Positions 45,023-54,362 of a stretch of DNA of 64,000 bases are shown here, in pieces. Each line of letters opens with the position of its first letter. Positions within the stretch are counted from its first letter, which is position 1. A program made the position numbers and the translations under genes. This stretch comes from Acidicapsa acidisoli (GTDB lineage Bacteria; Acidobacteriota; Terriglobia; Terriglobales; Acidobacteriaceae). A model generated the notes under the pieces. The model had not been told where the DNA came from. It did not search any database and was given only the letters and a program-made list of their open reading frames with translations. Location of the stretch: contig NZ_JAGSYI010000002.1 of the NCBI RefSeq assembly GCF_025685625.1, positions 62,001-126,000 on the forward strand, read 5' to 3'.

Positions 45023-47047
45023 TTAGTGCCCCGCCCATATCATGCGAATGTCGACTCCACCGATTCCGTAGGCAACGACTCCGACGACGGTGAAGAACAA
45101 GATGGCTGCTGCGCCAGCGGCGAGCCAGCCGGAGTAGGAACGGAGATTTCCTGATTGCCAGCGGCGCAGCAACTCTCCGAGGAGGGTTGCTATGCCTGCA
45201 AGCAGCCAGGCCGAGCCGCGGATGATTGCGCCTTCACCGAGCCAGCCGAGGACGTAGCGCGAGGCGAGCGTTAGCGGCTTTACGACCGTGTTGGAGTACA
45301 GCTCGTCGATCCAGTATTTGTGTTCGAGAAGGTTGTAAACGCCGGGTGCGGAAGCGGCCAGTTTTGCGGCGCGGTCGTTCTTTCTGCTGTAGAAAAGATG
45401 TGCGACGTACCAGCCCAGGATAGCGACGACAACCGCGAGGACGCTCAAGCCGATATCGAGGCTCTTGCCACCGGATTCGAGTGCGGGGTCGACGACCGGG
45501 CCGACTACTGGAGCGAGGAAGTTGCCGAAGTGTTCGATGCCGATCCAGCCGCCGCAGAAGGAGAGGATGGCGAGGATGACTAGGGGGCCGAGCATCACCC
45601 AGGGACTCTCGTGGGGTGAATGGGCATGTTCGGATTCGAGAACGAGCGTGGTGTCGGAGCGGGAGTGGACTGCTGCGCCGTGCTCTTCAACGCTGCCTGC
45701 AAACCGGGATTCGCCCATGAAGGTGAGGTACCAGAGGCGGAACATGTAGAAGCTGGTGAGGAGCGCGGTTACGAGGCCGACAAAGTAGAGAGTCTTGCCG
45801 AGCGTGCCGTGCTGGAAGGCTTCGTAAAGGATTGCGTCTTTGGAGAAGAAGCCAGCGAATGGAAAGATACCGGCGATGGCGATGACGCCTGCGGTCATGG
45901 TCCAGAAGGTGACGGGAAGTTTCTTGCGCAGGCCGCCCATCTTGCGTAGGTCTTGCTCGCCGCCGAGGCCGTGGATGACCGAGCCCGCTGCGAGGAAGAG
46001 CAGGGCCTTGAAGAAGGCATGGGTCATCAGGTGGAAAACCGCTGCGGAGTACGCCGCGACGCCGCAGCCGAGGAACATGTAGCCGAGTTGCGAGATCGTC
46101 GAGTAGGCGAGGACGCGCTTGATGTCTGTCTGGACGAGCGCGATAGTAGCTGCGAAGAGCGCGGTTGCTGCGCCGATGATGGCGACGACTGCGAGCGCGA
46201 AGGGTGAGCGGTCGAAGAGGCCGTGGGTGCGGGAGATCATGTAGACGCCGGCGGTGACCATAGTGGCGGCGTGGATGAGCGCGGAGACTGGCGTGGGGCC
46301 TTCCATGGCGTCCGGGAGCCAGACGTAGAGCGGGATTTGTGCGGACTTGCCGCAAGCTCCGACTACGAGGCAGAGGGCGATTGCGGTGAGGATTCCGCCT
46401 TGCAGCGCGGGTTGGGCGGCGAGACTCGCCCCGATCTTGCCGAAGCTCAGAGTGCCGAACTGAGACAGCAGCAGGAACATCGCGATGAGGAAGCCGAAGT
46501 CGCCGATTCGGTTAACGACGAAGGCTTTGCGGCCTGCGTCGGCGGCGGATTTCTTATCGAAGTAGAAGCCGATGAGCAGATACGAGGCCAGACCGACGCC
46601 TTCCCAGCCGACAAACATCAGGAGGTAGTTTTCGGCGAGGACCAGGACGGTCATGAAGAAGAGGAAGAGGTTCAGATAGCTGAAGAAACGCCAGTAACCT
46701 TCTTCGTGGGCCATGTAGCCGACGGAGTAGAGGTGGATGAGGAAGCCTACTCCCGTGATGATCAGGAGCATGAGCAGCGTAAGTTGGTCGAGCTGAAAAG
46801 TGAAGTCGATGTGCAGAGCGCCTGCGGAGATCCAGCTTCCGGCGAAGTTTTCGTTGTAGGGCAGGGCGAGGGAATTCGAAAAGACGAACTGCGCCGCGCG
46901 GACGACTACTGCAAATGCCGCCAATGGGAACGCAAGGGCAACTGTCGAAACGAGCGCCTTGGGCAGACGGCTGCCGACGAGGCCGTTCACGAAGAAGCCG
47001 GCGAAGGGCAGGATGGGAATCAACCAGAGATAGAGATGTATGGTCAT
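45023..47047 (-). CDS. nuoL: NADH-quinone oxidoreductase subunit L, 674 aa
   Basis: Largest antiporter-like subunit, with the long lateral helix that ties the membrane arm together. Proton_antipo motifs are clear: NYLLMFVGWEGVGLASYLLI, CGKSAQIPLYVWLPDAMEGP, TPVSALIHAATMVTAGVYMI. The C-terminal part has a TM helix and the extended segment (about 560-640). Length is normal (610-680). Confidence 0.97.
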   Translation of the reverse strand: MTIHLYLWLIPILPFAGFFVNGLVGSRLPKALVSTVALAFPLAAFAVVVRAAQFVFSNSLALPYNENFAGSWISAGALHIDFTFQLDQLTLLMLLIITGVGFLIHLYSVGYMAHEEGYWRFFSYLNLFLFFMTVLVLAENYLLMFVGWEGVGLASYLLIGFYFDKKSAADAGRKAFVVNRIGDFGFLIAMFLLLSQFGTLSFGKIGASLAAQPALQGGILTAIALCLVVGACGKSAQIPLYVWLPDAMEGPTPVSALIHAATMVTAGVYMISRTHGLFDRSPFALAVVAIIGAATALFAATIALVQTDIKRVLAYSTISQLGYMFLGCGVAAYSAAVFHLMTHAFFKALLFLAAGSVIHGLGGEQDLRKMGGLRKKLPVTFWTMTAGVIAIAGIFPFAGFFSKDAILYEAFQHGTLGKTLYFVGLVTALLTSFYMFRLWYLTFMGESRFAGSVEEHGAAVHSRSDTTLVLESEHAHSPHESPWVMLGPLVILAILSFCGGWIGIEHFGNFLAPVVGPVVDPALESGGKSLDIGLSVLAVVVAILGWYVAHLFYSRKNDRAAKLAASAPGVYNLLEHKYWIDELYSNTVVKPLTLASRYVLGWLGEGAIIRGSAWLLAGIATLLGELLRRWQSGNLRSYSGWLAAGAAAILFFTVVGVVAYGIGGVDIRMIWAGH

Positions 47048-47054
47048 ATTTTCG

Positions 47055-47369
47055 TCAGAGCTTCATTAGATCGATCTGGTCGACGTTGAGGGTTTGACGG
47101 GAACGGAAGATGGCGATGATGATGGCGAGGCCCACGGCGGCTTCGGCAGCGGCAACCATCATGACGAAGAAGACGAAAATCTGTCCCTGGACAGCGTGCC
47201 ACTCGTGGGCGAAGGTCACGAAGGAAAGATTGACGGCGTTGAGCATCAGCTCAATGGACATGAAGACGGTGATCAGGCTGCGTTTGATGAGGAAGCCGAC
47301 GACGCCGAGTACGAACAAGAGCGCCGAGAGAATCAGGTACCAGGAGCTAGGGACTGAGTCGAAATGCAT
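47055..47369 (-). CDS. nuoK: NADH-quinone oxidoreductase subunit K, 104 aa
   Basis: Three-TM subunit. [20 protein letters not shown] holds the essential membrane Glu, and [18 protein letters not shown] the second one. One-base overlap with the nuoJ stop (TGATG), showing tight coupling. Normal family length. Confidence 0.97.
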   Translation of the reverse strand: MHFDSVPSSWYLILSALLFVLGVVGFLIKRSLITVFMSIELMLNAVNLSFVTFAHEWHAVQGQIFVFFVMMVAAAEAAVGLAIIIAIFRSRQTLNVDQIDLMKL

Positions 47370-47869
47370 CAGGAGTGGCCTTCCTTTCGTGCCAGCGCTA
47401 CTGCGCCGAGGATGGCAATGAGGACCAGGACTGAGGTGAGTTCAAAGGGCAGGAGCATATCGGTGAAAAGTACTTTGCTCAGTTCCTGGGTGGTGGTGAT
47501 GCCGTCGCTCAGTTTTACGCCGCCGAGACGGCGCTGGGCTTCGAGGATGACGGTGGTGATGACGGCGAAGAAGACGAAGATTGCGGGGAAGCCGATGGTC
47601 TTGGCTATCTTGCTGCCGTGGGTGCGTTCTTCTTCTCCGACATTAAGGAGCATGACGACGAAGGTGAAGAGAACCATGACAGCGCCGGCGTAGACGATGA
47701 TCTGTGCGATGGCGAGGAACTCAGCGCCGAGGAGCAGGTAGAGCACCGCGAGCGAACTCATGACAACGATCAGCGACAGGGCGCTGTTGATGGGGTGAGT
47801 CTGGAGGAGCAGATTGACCGCTCCGGCCAGACAGAAACCCGCGAAGATCAGAAATAAAATCAGATGCAT
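47369..47869 (-). CDS. nuoJ: NADH-quinone oxidoreductase subunit J, 166 aa
   Basis: Five-TM subunit. [40 protein letters not shown] and [11 protein letters not shown] are the conserved core, including the pi-bulge helix region with its Tyr and Gly. It follows nuoH after 96 bases, where nuoI would be expected in a standard operon. Confidence 0.96.
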   Translation of the reverse strand: MHLILFLIFAGFCLAGAVNLLLQTHPINSALSLIVVMSSLAVLYLLLGAEFLAIAQIIVYAGAVMVLFTFVVMLLNVGEEERTHGSKIAKTIGFPAIFVFFAVITTVILEAQRRLGGVKLSDGITTTQELSKVLFTDMLLPFELTSVLVLIAILGAVALARKEGHS

Positions 47870-47965
47870 TTTGCTTTCAATCCGTCAATTCGTGAATCCG
47901 TTCAGACTGGGCGCGGAAGCTTACGTGATAGCGGTCATTTTGCTTCGGCCAAACCCGATTGTAAC

Positions 47966-49015
47966 TTACGGAAAGACAGCCATTACGAGGCTGGTTCCCA
48001 CGATGTTGAGCATGGCTACGGGAAGAAGATACTTCCATCCGTAGCCCATGAGCTGGTCGTAACGGAAACGCGGCAAAGTGCCGCGCACCCAGACGTACAG
48101 GAACAGGAAAAAGAAGACTTTGACAACGAACCAGAGCAGCGGAATGATGGCCTGGAGAATGATGTTTTGTGGCTCTGGAAGCAGGTGTCCGAAGGGGCTG
48201 GTCCAACCGCCTAAAAAGAGCAGCGTGGCTACGCAACCTACGGTGATCATGTTTCCGTATTCGGCCATGAAGAACATGGCGAACTTCATCGAACTGTATT
48301 CGGTGTGGTAACCGCCAGTCAGTTCGGTCTCGGCCTCGGGAAGATCGAAGGGGGCGCGGTTGGTTTCGGCGTAAGCGGCGGTGAGGTAGATGAAGAAGGC
48401 GATGAACTGGCCTCCGCCGAAGAGGTTCCAGGAGAGGAAGCCGTGCGTGGATTGGACGCGGACGATTTCAGCGAGCGAGAACGAGCCGGTGCGAAGGACG
48501 ATGCCGACGAGTGAGAGGCCGAGCGCCAGCTCGTAGCTGACCATCTGGGCTGAGGAGCGCAGTGCGCCGAGCAGGGAGTATTTGTTGTTCGAGGACCAGC
48601 CGGCGAGTGCGATGCCGTAGACGCTGATCGAGGTGACTCCGAGGATGATGAGCAGGCCGATGTTGAGGTCGGCGATTTCAAAGATCTTGATGCCGCGATA
48701 GGTGATCGGCGCGCCGAAGGGAATGACAGCGATGGAGAGCAAAGCACAGCCGAGGGCGATCAGCGGCGCAAGCAAATAAAGCGGCTTGTAGACGCCAGCG
48801 GGAATCATGTCTTCCTTGAGGAAGAGCTTGAGACCGTCCATCATCGGTTGCCAGAGGCCGAAGGGGCCGACGCGGCTGGGCCCCCAGCGGTTCTGGATAC
48901 GGCCGACGAGCTTGCGCTCAAGCAGCACGGTATAGGCCACGGCGCCGAGGAAGATTGCCAGCACCACAACCACTTTCAAGATGCTTAACAACAAAAACAC
49001 CCAGAAGATACTCAA
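47966..49015 (-). CDS. nuoH: NADH-quinone oxidoreductase subunit H, 349 aa
   Basis: Membrane subunit that links the peripheral arm to the membrane arm and forms much of the quinone tunnel. RIQNRWGPSRVGPFGLWQPM, AETNRAPFDLPEAETELTGG, and YHTEYSSMKFAMFFMAEYGN with its acidic residues are diagnostic. The start appears to be TTG at 49015 (AAAGG about 10 bases upstream). A family A repeat lies between it and nuoG. Confidence 0.97.
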   Translation of the reverse strand: MSIFWVFLLLSILKVVVVLAIFLGAVAYTVLLERKLVGRIQNRWGPSRVGPFGLWQPMMDGLKLFLKEDMIPAGVYKPLYLLAPLIALGCALLSIAVIPFGAPITYRGIKIFEIADLNIGLLIILGVTSISVYGIALAGWSSNNKYSLLGALRSSAQMVSYELALGLSLVGIVLRTGSFSLAEIVRVQSTHGFLSWNLFGGGQFIAFFIYLTAAYAETNRAPFDLPEAETELTGGYHTEYSSMKFAMFFMAEYGNMITVGCVATLLFLGGWTSPFGHLLPEPQNIILQAIIPLLWFVVKVFFFLFLYVWVRGTLPRFRYDQLMGYGWKYLLPVAMLNIVGTSLVMAVFP

Positions 49016-49069
49016 GGAACTTAAACCTTTCTTTGTCCGGGGAGTTTCCGCTTTTGTGTTCTCATCGGA

Positions 49070-49142
49070 ACTCCCTCGGGGGCTAAAGCCCTATACATTT
49101 TGCTCTTCTTGTGGCGCGGCTGAAGCCGCGCCCTTTCAAAAC
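49070..49142. repeat. Degenerate family A repeat inside the nuo operon
   Basis: CTCGGGGGCTAAAGCCC, about 22 bases, then GGCGCGGCT-ga-AGCCGCGCC (49113-49132) and CTTTCAAAACG. It sits in the 147-base nuoG-nuoH gap. Its second hairpin is strong enough to affect transcript ends or stability. Confidence 0.7.
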
Positions 49143-49162
49143 GATGCTTCCTTGATTGGACC

Positions 49163-51511
49163 TTAGTCCGCGGCGGTTTGAACGACTTCGGAGCTTTGGT
49201 ACTGGTTGAGTTCGGTAAGTGCCGACGTGTGTTTGCCCAGCAGGCCGGAAGTGAAAAGTCCTTCGTGGGCAGGTAGGACGAGATCGGGACGGGTGGTCAG
49301 TTGGGTGACGGATACGAAGCCGGGTTCGGATTGCGTGTCGTTGCCGCCGAAGAGATTGAGCCTGTCCAGTTTATAGCTTGAGACGAGGCGCTCGATCTCG
49401 TCGAGGACGGCGAGTGGATCGAAGGGGCTGAGGCGTGGTTCGAGGCCGTTGGCGGTAAGCCAGACGGCGTGGCGGTCGGCTTCGCCGGATTGCGCGCCAC
49501 GGGATTGGCCCATGTCGGCGGAAACGCCATTTGTCTTGCCGAAGGGAACCAGTTTCTTGACGTCTGCACCCATTCCACCGGCTATGCGGACGAGAATTTC
49601 GAAGTCCGGCTTGATGCCCGCCTTGTCGGCTGCTTTCTTAGCCAACTGGACATCGCCGTAGCTGTTGGTGACGGTGCCGGTCTTTTCGTAAAGGCTGGCG
49701 GAAGGCAGGACTACGTCGGCGAGGGCTGCGGTTTCGGTGAGGAAGATGTCCTGGACGACGAGGAAGGTGTTCTTGAGAGCTGCGTGATCTGCTCCGTAGG
49801 AAGCGATCGGGTCGGAGCCTACGACGTAGAGAGCGCCGAGTTTGCCGTTTCCTGCGGCATCGAGCATTTGTACGGCGTCGAGTCCGGGTTGCGCGGGCAG
49901 GTTGGGGTATTCTTCGGCGAAGGCTCCGGGAGTTGCGACGGGAACGTAGCCGGGGAGCAGATCAGGGTAGAGGCCCATGTCGGCTGCGCCACGGGAGTTG
50001 GCGTAATCGCCGAGGTAAGCGAACTTTACGCCTTCTTTGCTCAGGCCCCATTTCACGAGTGCTTCAACGGCCTGGCCGCGGAATTCCTCGCCGAAGACGA
50101 CGAGCAGCGATTCCTCGGCGTGGAGGGCGTCGCGGAAGCCTGCTGCTCCTTCTACGCCAGCGAGGGCTGCGTCGTTTCCGGTGAGATAGTCGGTGAGGGC
50201 TTCGTAGCCTTCCAGAGGAAGGAGCAGGGATTGCCGAGCCTGTCGCTCTAGCTTGATAGGGCTGTCGGTGGCGATGTAGAGACGGACCTGGTGGTGGCGG
50301 AAGTTGGTGCGGATGTTCCATGCGAGGAGCGGATGCTCTTCGGTGGGATTGCCGCCGATGACCAGGATGGCTTTGGCAGACTCGGTGTCACGGAGGCTGG
50401 CTGCGCGGCCTTGCGAGCCGGCGAGGGCCTGGGCGAAGGCTGCGTAGTCAGTGGTGCGCACATGGTCGATGTTGTTGGTGGCGAGGACGGTGCGGGCGAA
50501 TTTCTGGAGGAGGTAGTTTTCCTCGTTGGTGGTGGTGTTGGAGCCGATGACTCCGATTGCGGAGCCGCCCTTGCTGTCGCGGACTTCCTTGAGCTTCGAC
50601 GCGACGAGGCGGATGGCTTGTTCCCAGGTTGCTGGTTCGAGCTTGCCTGCGGAGTTACGGATAAGGGGCTTGGTGATGCGGTCTTTCGACTCGACGAAGT
50701 CGAAGCCGAAGCGGCCTTTGGCGCAGAGGAACTCGCCGTTGATGCCGGATTTATCGCGGTTGTCGGCGCGGATGATCTCGGTCCCGTCGTTGGCCTGGCG
50801 GATGCCGAGGGTGACTTTGCAGCCGTCGCTGCAATGAGTGCAGACGGTGGAGACGTGGTTCATCTCCCAGGGACGGGTCTTGTAGCGATAGGTGCCGCTG
50901 GTGAGTGCGCCGACCGGACAGGCGTCGATGCACATGCCGCACTGTTCGCAGTCGAGATGGTCGCCGCCGTTGGGGGCGATAATGGAGGAGACGCCGCGGT
51001 TTTCGACACCGAGGGCCCAGACGTCCATGCCTTCGCCGCACATGCGGACGCAGCGGTAGCAGAGGATGCAGCGGGGCCGGTCGAAGTAGACGGCCGGGGA
51101 CCACTGCTGTTCTTCGCGATGCTGCTTGGCCTCGATGTAGAGGCTTTCTCCTGCGCCGTACTTGAAGGTCATGTCCTGCAGCTCGCATTCGCCACCAGCG
51201 TCGCAGACGGGGCAGTCGAGCGGGTGGTTGCCGAGGAGCAGTTCGATGGTGCCTTTGCGGGCCTGGATGATTTCGGGCGATTCGGTGGTGAAGGACTGGC
51301 CTTCCGCGACCTGCGTGGTGCAGGCGGTCTGAAGCTTGGGAACCTTTTCCTGGCGGACGACGCACATGCGGCATGCGCCGCAGAGGCTGAGGCCTGGGTA
51401 GTAACAAAAGGCTGGGATCTCGATGCCGGCCTTGCGGCATGCTTCGATGAGCAGGGTGCCTGCCGGGGCGGTGAGCTTTTTGCCATCGACTGTGAAGGTT
51501 ACGTCTGCCAT
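49163..51511 (-). CDS. nuoG: NADH-quinone oxidoreductase subunit G, 782 aa
   Basis: Iron-sulfur subunit of the NADH-oxidising arm. The N-terminal 2Fe-2S domain has Cys36, Cys47, Cys50 and Cys64; then NHPLDCPVCDAGGECELQD (His/Cys-ligated 4Fe-4S), CILCYRCVRMC and CEQCGMCIDACPVGAL. The molybdopterin-like domain starts with STVCTHCSDGCKVTLGI and retains a 4Fe-4S CxxC...C site, as in the N7-containing group. Length and order are normal. AGGACA precedes the ATG. hicB ends 8 bases upstream. Confidence 0.97.
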   Translation of the reverse strand: MADVTFTVDGKKLTAPAGTLLIEACRKAGIEIPAFCYYPGLSLCGACRMCVVRQEKVPKLQTACTTQVAEGQSFTTESPEIIQARKGTIELLLGNHPLDCPVCDAGGECELQDMTFKYGAGESLYIEAKQHREEQQWSPAVYFDRPRCILCYRCVRMCGEGMDVWALGVENRGVSSIIAPNGGDHLDCEQCGMCIDACPVGALTSGTYRYKTRPWEMNHVSTVCTHCSDGCKVTLGIRQANDGTEIIRADNRDKSGINGEFLCAKGRFGFDFVESKDRITKPLIRNSAGKLEPATWEQAIRLVASKLKEVRDSKGGSAIGVIGSNTTTNEENYLLQKFARTVLATNNIDHVRTTDYAAFAQALAGSQGRAASLRDTESAKAILVIGGNPTEEHPLLAWNIRTNFRHHQVRLYIATDSPIKLERQARQSLLLPLEGYEALTDYLTGNDAALAGVEGAAGFRDALHAEESLLVVFGEEFRGQAVEALVKWGLSKEGVKFAYLGDYANSRGAADMGLYPDLLPGYVPVATPGAFAEEYPNLPAQPGLDAVQMLDAAGNGKLGALYVVGSDPIASYGADHAALKNTFLVVQDIFLTETAALADVVLPSASLYEKTGTVTNSYGDVQLAKKAADKAGIKPDFEILVRIAGGMGADVKKLVPFGKTNGVSADMGQSRGAQSGEADRHAVWLTANGLEPRLSPFDPLAVLDEIERLVSSYKLDRLNLFGGNDTQSEPGFVSVTQLTTRPDLVLPAHEGLFTSGLLGKHTSALTELNQYQSSEVVQTAAD

Positions 51512-51519
51512 TCTATGTC

Positions 51520-51837
51520 CTATGCTGCCTGGTGGGCGTCGCGGTGCTTGTGAACAGCTTCGCGGGCCGGTACGTTGACCTCGAGCTGTTGGATTACGAA
51601 GTACTCGACGTCGTCGAAGTCGCCGGGCTTGAAATCGACCTTCTCTGTAACTGCTTCCGGAACCGCTTCGCCCCGCTGAACCATCGTTTCGAGATGAAAT
51701 TCCAGAGCTTCACGCATCATGGCTTTCATCTCTTCGAGCGTGTCGCCCGCAGAGACGCAACCCAAGACATCCGGCGCGTGGCCTGAGAAGTTGCTGCCTT
51801 TGCACTTTCCGAAGACAACCAGGTAGTTTTTTGTCAT
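51520..51837 (-). CDS. hicB: HicB-family antitoxin, 105 aa
   Basis: Partial-RNase-H-fold antitoxin. NYLVVFGKCKGSNFSGHAPD, VLGCVSAGDTLEEMKAMMRE and ALEFHLETM match HicB. The C-terminal extension (KVDFKPGDFDDVEYFVIQQL) may be a DNA-binding or oligomerisation tail; it is longer than minimal HicB. Its start overlaps the hicA stop by 4 bases. It should neutralise HicA and repress their promoter. The location inside the nuo operon is unusual. Confidence 0.85.
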   Translation of the reverse strand: MTKNYLVVFGKCKGSNFSGHAPDVLGCVSAGDTLEEMKAMMREALEFHLETMVQRGEAVPEAVTEKVDFKPGDFDDVEYFVIQQLEVNVPAREAVHKHRDAHQAA

Positions 51838-52019
51838 TTCAATCCCGCCTGCTTCAGGATACTTGCAAGATTCGCCTTGGAAATATCCTTACTGCCGTGA
51901 AATGGGACGGTTGTGATTCCCGGCTTGGTTGGGTGTTCGAATTGCATATGACTACCCTTTTGCCGAGTCAGTCTCCGGCCATCCTCTTCAAGAATCCGAA
52001 TGATCTCCCTAGCCTTCAC
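51834..52019 (-). CDS. hicA: HicA-family mRNA interferase toxin, 61 aa
   Basis: Small dsRBD-fold RNase. KAREIIRILEEDGRRLTRQK, then GSHMQFEHP with the catalytic His, and TTVPFHGSKDISKANLASIL are typical HicA. The GTG start at 52019 follows AACAGGAGAGTATCAGCG; the frame is open farther upstream without family match. The toxin-before-antitoxin order is the usual hicAB order. Their own promoter may lie in the 52020-52202 gap after nuoF. Confidence 0.88.
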   Translation of the reverse strand: MKAREIIRILEEDGRRLTRQKGSHMQFEHPTKPGITTVPFHGSKDISKANLASILKQAGLK

Positions 52020-52202
52020 CGCTGATACTCTCCTGTTCCCATTCACTTGCGAGTCGGGAGAGCGGCAATGAGCCGGGAAGAGCATAGCTCATCAAAAAAG
52101 CACTTCAAGTCCAGCAAAAATAATGCATCTCGTGGGACGATCTCGCGACGTTAGCCTGTCTGGCCCGAAATGTTCCGAGTCGTCCTCTTTGGTATCCAGA
52201 AG

Positions 52203-53513
52203 TTAAACAACGGCCAACTCTACATGCTTTGCGTAGGGGCAGGGTTTGCCGTCGAGGTGTTCTTCAAATTCCTTGCGGAATTTTTTGACGAAGCCGATTG
52301 TGGGCATTGCTGCTGCGTCGCCGAGCGGGCAGAAGGTGCGACCCAACATGTTTTCGGCGAGGTACTGAATGTTGTCGATGTCTTTCACGCTGCCAAATCC
52401 GGCATGGACGCGGGTCAGCGACTTCTTGAGCCAGTCGGTGCCTTCGCGGCAAGGGATGCACCAGCCGCAGCTTTCATGTTGATAGAAGCTGATGGTGCGG
52501 AGGGCGAACTCGACGATGCAGGTCTGGTCGTCGATGACGACTACTCCGCCGGAGCCGAGCATGGAGCCTGCTTTGCCTACCTGATCGAAGTCCATGCCGA
52601 GATTTACGATTTCTTCGGGGAGTAGAACCGGGGTCGATGAGCCGCCGGGAACAACGGCTTTGAGTTTGCGGCCGCCGCGAATTCCGCCTGCTACTTCGTA
52701 GATCATTTTGTGCAGGTTGTAGCCCATGGGCAGTTCGTAGATGCCGGGGCGTTCGACGTGGCCGCTTATTCCGAACAAACGGGTTCCGCCATTGCGCTCG
52801 GTGCCGAGAGCTGCGTAGGCAGGGCCGCCCATCTGAAGAATGTGGGGGACAGCGGCAATGGTTTCCGCGTTATTGATGACTGTGGGTCCGCCGTAAAGGC
52901 CGACTACGGCCGGGAACGGGGGTTTGATGCGGGGAACGCCGCGTTTGCCTTCGAGCGACTCCATGAGGGCGGATTCTTCGCCGACTTCGTAGGCTCCTGC
53001 GCCAGATTGCGTGATGACCTGAAACTCGGTTTCGGTGCCGAAGATGTTCTTGCCCAAGAAGCCTTTGGCGTAGGCATCGGCTACGGCCTTCTCCATGATC
53101 TCAAGGAGATAGCGATACTCGCCTCGGAGATAGATGAAGCCTGTTTTCGCGCCGATGGCGAGGCCGGCGATGATAGTTCCCTCGATGATGGAATGAGGGT
53201 CATGCAGGAAGATCAGGTGGTCTTTGCAGGTGCCGGGCTCGCTTTCGTCACCGTTGACGAGTACGTATTTGGGCTTGGCGGATTGCTTGGGGACGAAGGA
53301 CCACTTGAGGCCGGTCGGGAAGCCGGCGCCGCCGCGACCCCGCAGGCCGCTGGCTTTCATCTCGTTGATGATCCAGTCGGGACCCTGGGCGAGGGCTTTG
53401 CGGGTGGATTCATAGCCGCCCAGTTCGAGGTAGCGATCGATATTGGCTGCGCCCATGCCGAATCGCTTGGAGATGACTTTGACTTCGTCGGGATGGGAGA
53501 CGAGTTTAGGCAT
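52203..53513 (-). CDS. nuoF: NADH-quinone oxidoreductase subunit F, 436 aa
   Basis: Binds NADH and FMN. GLRGRGGAGFPTGLKWSFVP is the NADH/FMN site, VVNGDESEPGTCKD (here LVNGDESEPGTCKDH) is diagnostic, and ESCGWCIPCREGTDW with the later RTFCPLGD supplies the 4Fe-4S (N3) ligands. It starts 8 bases inside the nuoE end. The normal length is about 430. Confidence 0.97.
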   Translation of the reverse strand: MPKLVSHPDEVKVISKRFGMGAANIDRYLELGGYESTRKALAQGPDWIINEMKASGLRGRGGAGFPTGLKWSFVPKQSAKPKYVLVNGDESEPGTCKDHLIFLHDPHSIIEGTIIAGLAIGAKTGFIYLRGEYRYLLEIMEKAVADAYAKGFLGKNIFGTETEFQVITQSGAGAYEVGEESALMESLEGKRGVPRIKPPFPAVVGLYGGPTVINNAETIAAVPHILQMGGPAYAALGTERNGGTRLFGISGHVERPGIYELPMGYNLHKMIYEVAGGIRGGRKLKAVVPGGSSTPVLLPEEIVNLGMDFDQVGKAGSMLGSGGVVVIDDQTCIVEFALRTISFYQHESCGWCIPCREGTDWLKKSLTRVHAGFGSVKDIDNIQYLAENMLGRTFCPLGDAAAMPTIGFVKKFRKEFEEHLDGKPCPYAKHVELAVV

Positions 53514-54000
53514 TCTTCGAATCTCCCTTTGCTTTGTAGGTTGCCAATACAGCGTCTACCTTGTCGTTGGTTAGATCGTCGTGAAAGTCGTAGTTTACCT
53601 GAATGGCCGGGGCCCAGCAGCAGACGCCGATGCATTCGACTTCTTCGAGAGAGAACTGACCGTCTGCGGTGACGCCTTTGTGGCCGATGCCGAGCTTGTG
53701 CTGGAGGTGATCGAAGATTTCATAACCGCCGCGCAACATGCAGCTGATGTTAGTGCAGACCTGAATGTTGTACTTGCCTGCAGGCTTGAATCGCAGCATG
53801 GAGTAGTACGTGGCCACGTTGCGTACATCAAGCTGCGTGATGCCGATACGATCGGCCACCTCGGCGATCAGAGCGTCGGAGAGATAGCCGATCTCGTCCT
53901 GTGCGTAGAGGAGCATGGGAACAAGCGCGGAACGCTTGACCGGGTATTTCTGGACGAGAGCGTCTAACTTGGCCGCTAGCTGCGGCGAGAATATCGACAT
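53506..54000 (-). CDS. nuoE: NADH-quinone oxidoreductase subunit E, 164 aa
   Basis: Thioredoxin-like 2Fe-2S subunit. CTNISC (Cx4C) and CIGVC (Cx3C) are the cluster ligands of N1a, separated by the usual spacing; DEIGYLSDALIAEVADRIGI precedes. ATG at 54000 follows AAGGAGACG and is preferred over an ATG at 54030. The upstream neighbour ends 26 bases earlier. Confidence 0.96.
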   Translation of the reverse strand: MSIFSPQLAAKLDALVQKYPVKRSALVPMLLYAQDEIGYLSDALIAEVADRIGITQLDVRNVATYYSMLRFKPAGKYNIQVCTNISCMLRGGYEIFDHLQHKLGIGHKGVTADGQFSLEEVECIGVCCWAPAIQVNYDFHDDLTNDKVDAVLATYKAKGDSKNA

Positions 54001-54026
54001 CGTCTCCTTACTCGTTTCTTGGGGTG

Positions 54027-54362
54027 TCATTGCATCAGCTCCCGTGCCCAGGCTTCGGCTTGCATGTCCATCTCTTCCTCTATGTCTTCGTGTGGCTCGT
54101 GGTCCACTCGGGTTTGCAGCGTACCTTTGATAGTAAAACGCATCAGGCCGGTTGCACTATTTTCGCGGGCCCATTTGACTTCGGCTCCCGATCGATCGAG
54201 GCGGAGCCAGCGATCTCCGATTCGTACGATGATGCTTTCTTCGCCTAGTTCGACCGTGGCTTGCTCTTTGCGGTTGAGGCCGTGTGCTGCGGTATAACTG
54301 CGCAACAAGGATGCGAGTGATACCCATAACTCGGCGTACAAAGTGGAAGTTACTGCGCTCAA
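54027..54362 (-). CDS. Unknown protein encoded within the nuo operon, 111 aa
   Basis: No family recognised. The first 30 residues look helical (LYAELWVSLASLLRSYTAAH); a beta-rich middle follows (ATVELGEESIIVRIGDRWLR, then LRLDRSGAEVKWAREN) and the end is acidic and helical (HEPHEDIEEEMDMQAEAWAR). No Cys residues, signal peptide or membrane segment. Its start overlaps the previous gene's stop by 4 bases, so the two are coupled. Position between nuoD and nuoE suggests a soluble factor for complex I assembly or regulation, but that is inference from context only. Confidence 0.72.
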   Translation of the reverse strand: MSAVTSTLYAELWVSLASLLRSYTAAHGLNRKEQATVELGEESIIVRIGDRWLRLDRSGAEVKWARENSATGLMRFTIKGTLQTRVDHEPHEDIEEEMDMQAEAWARELMQ

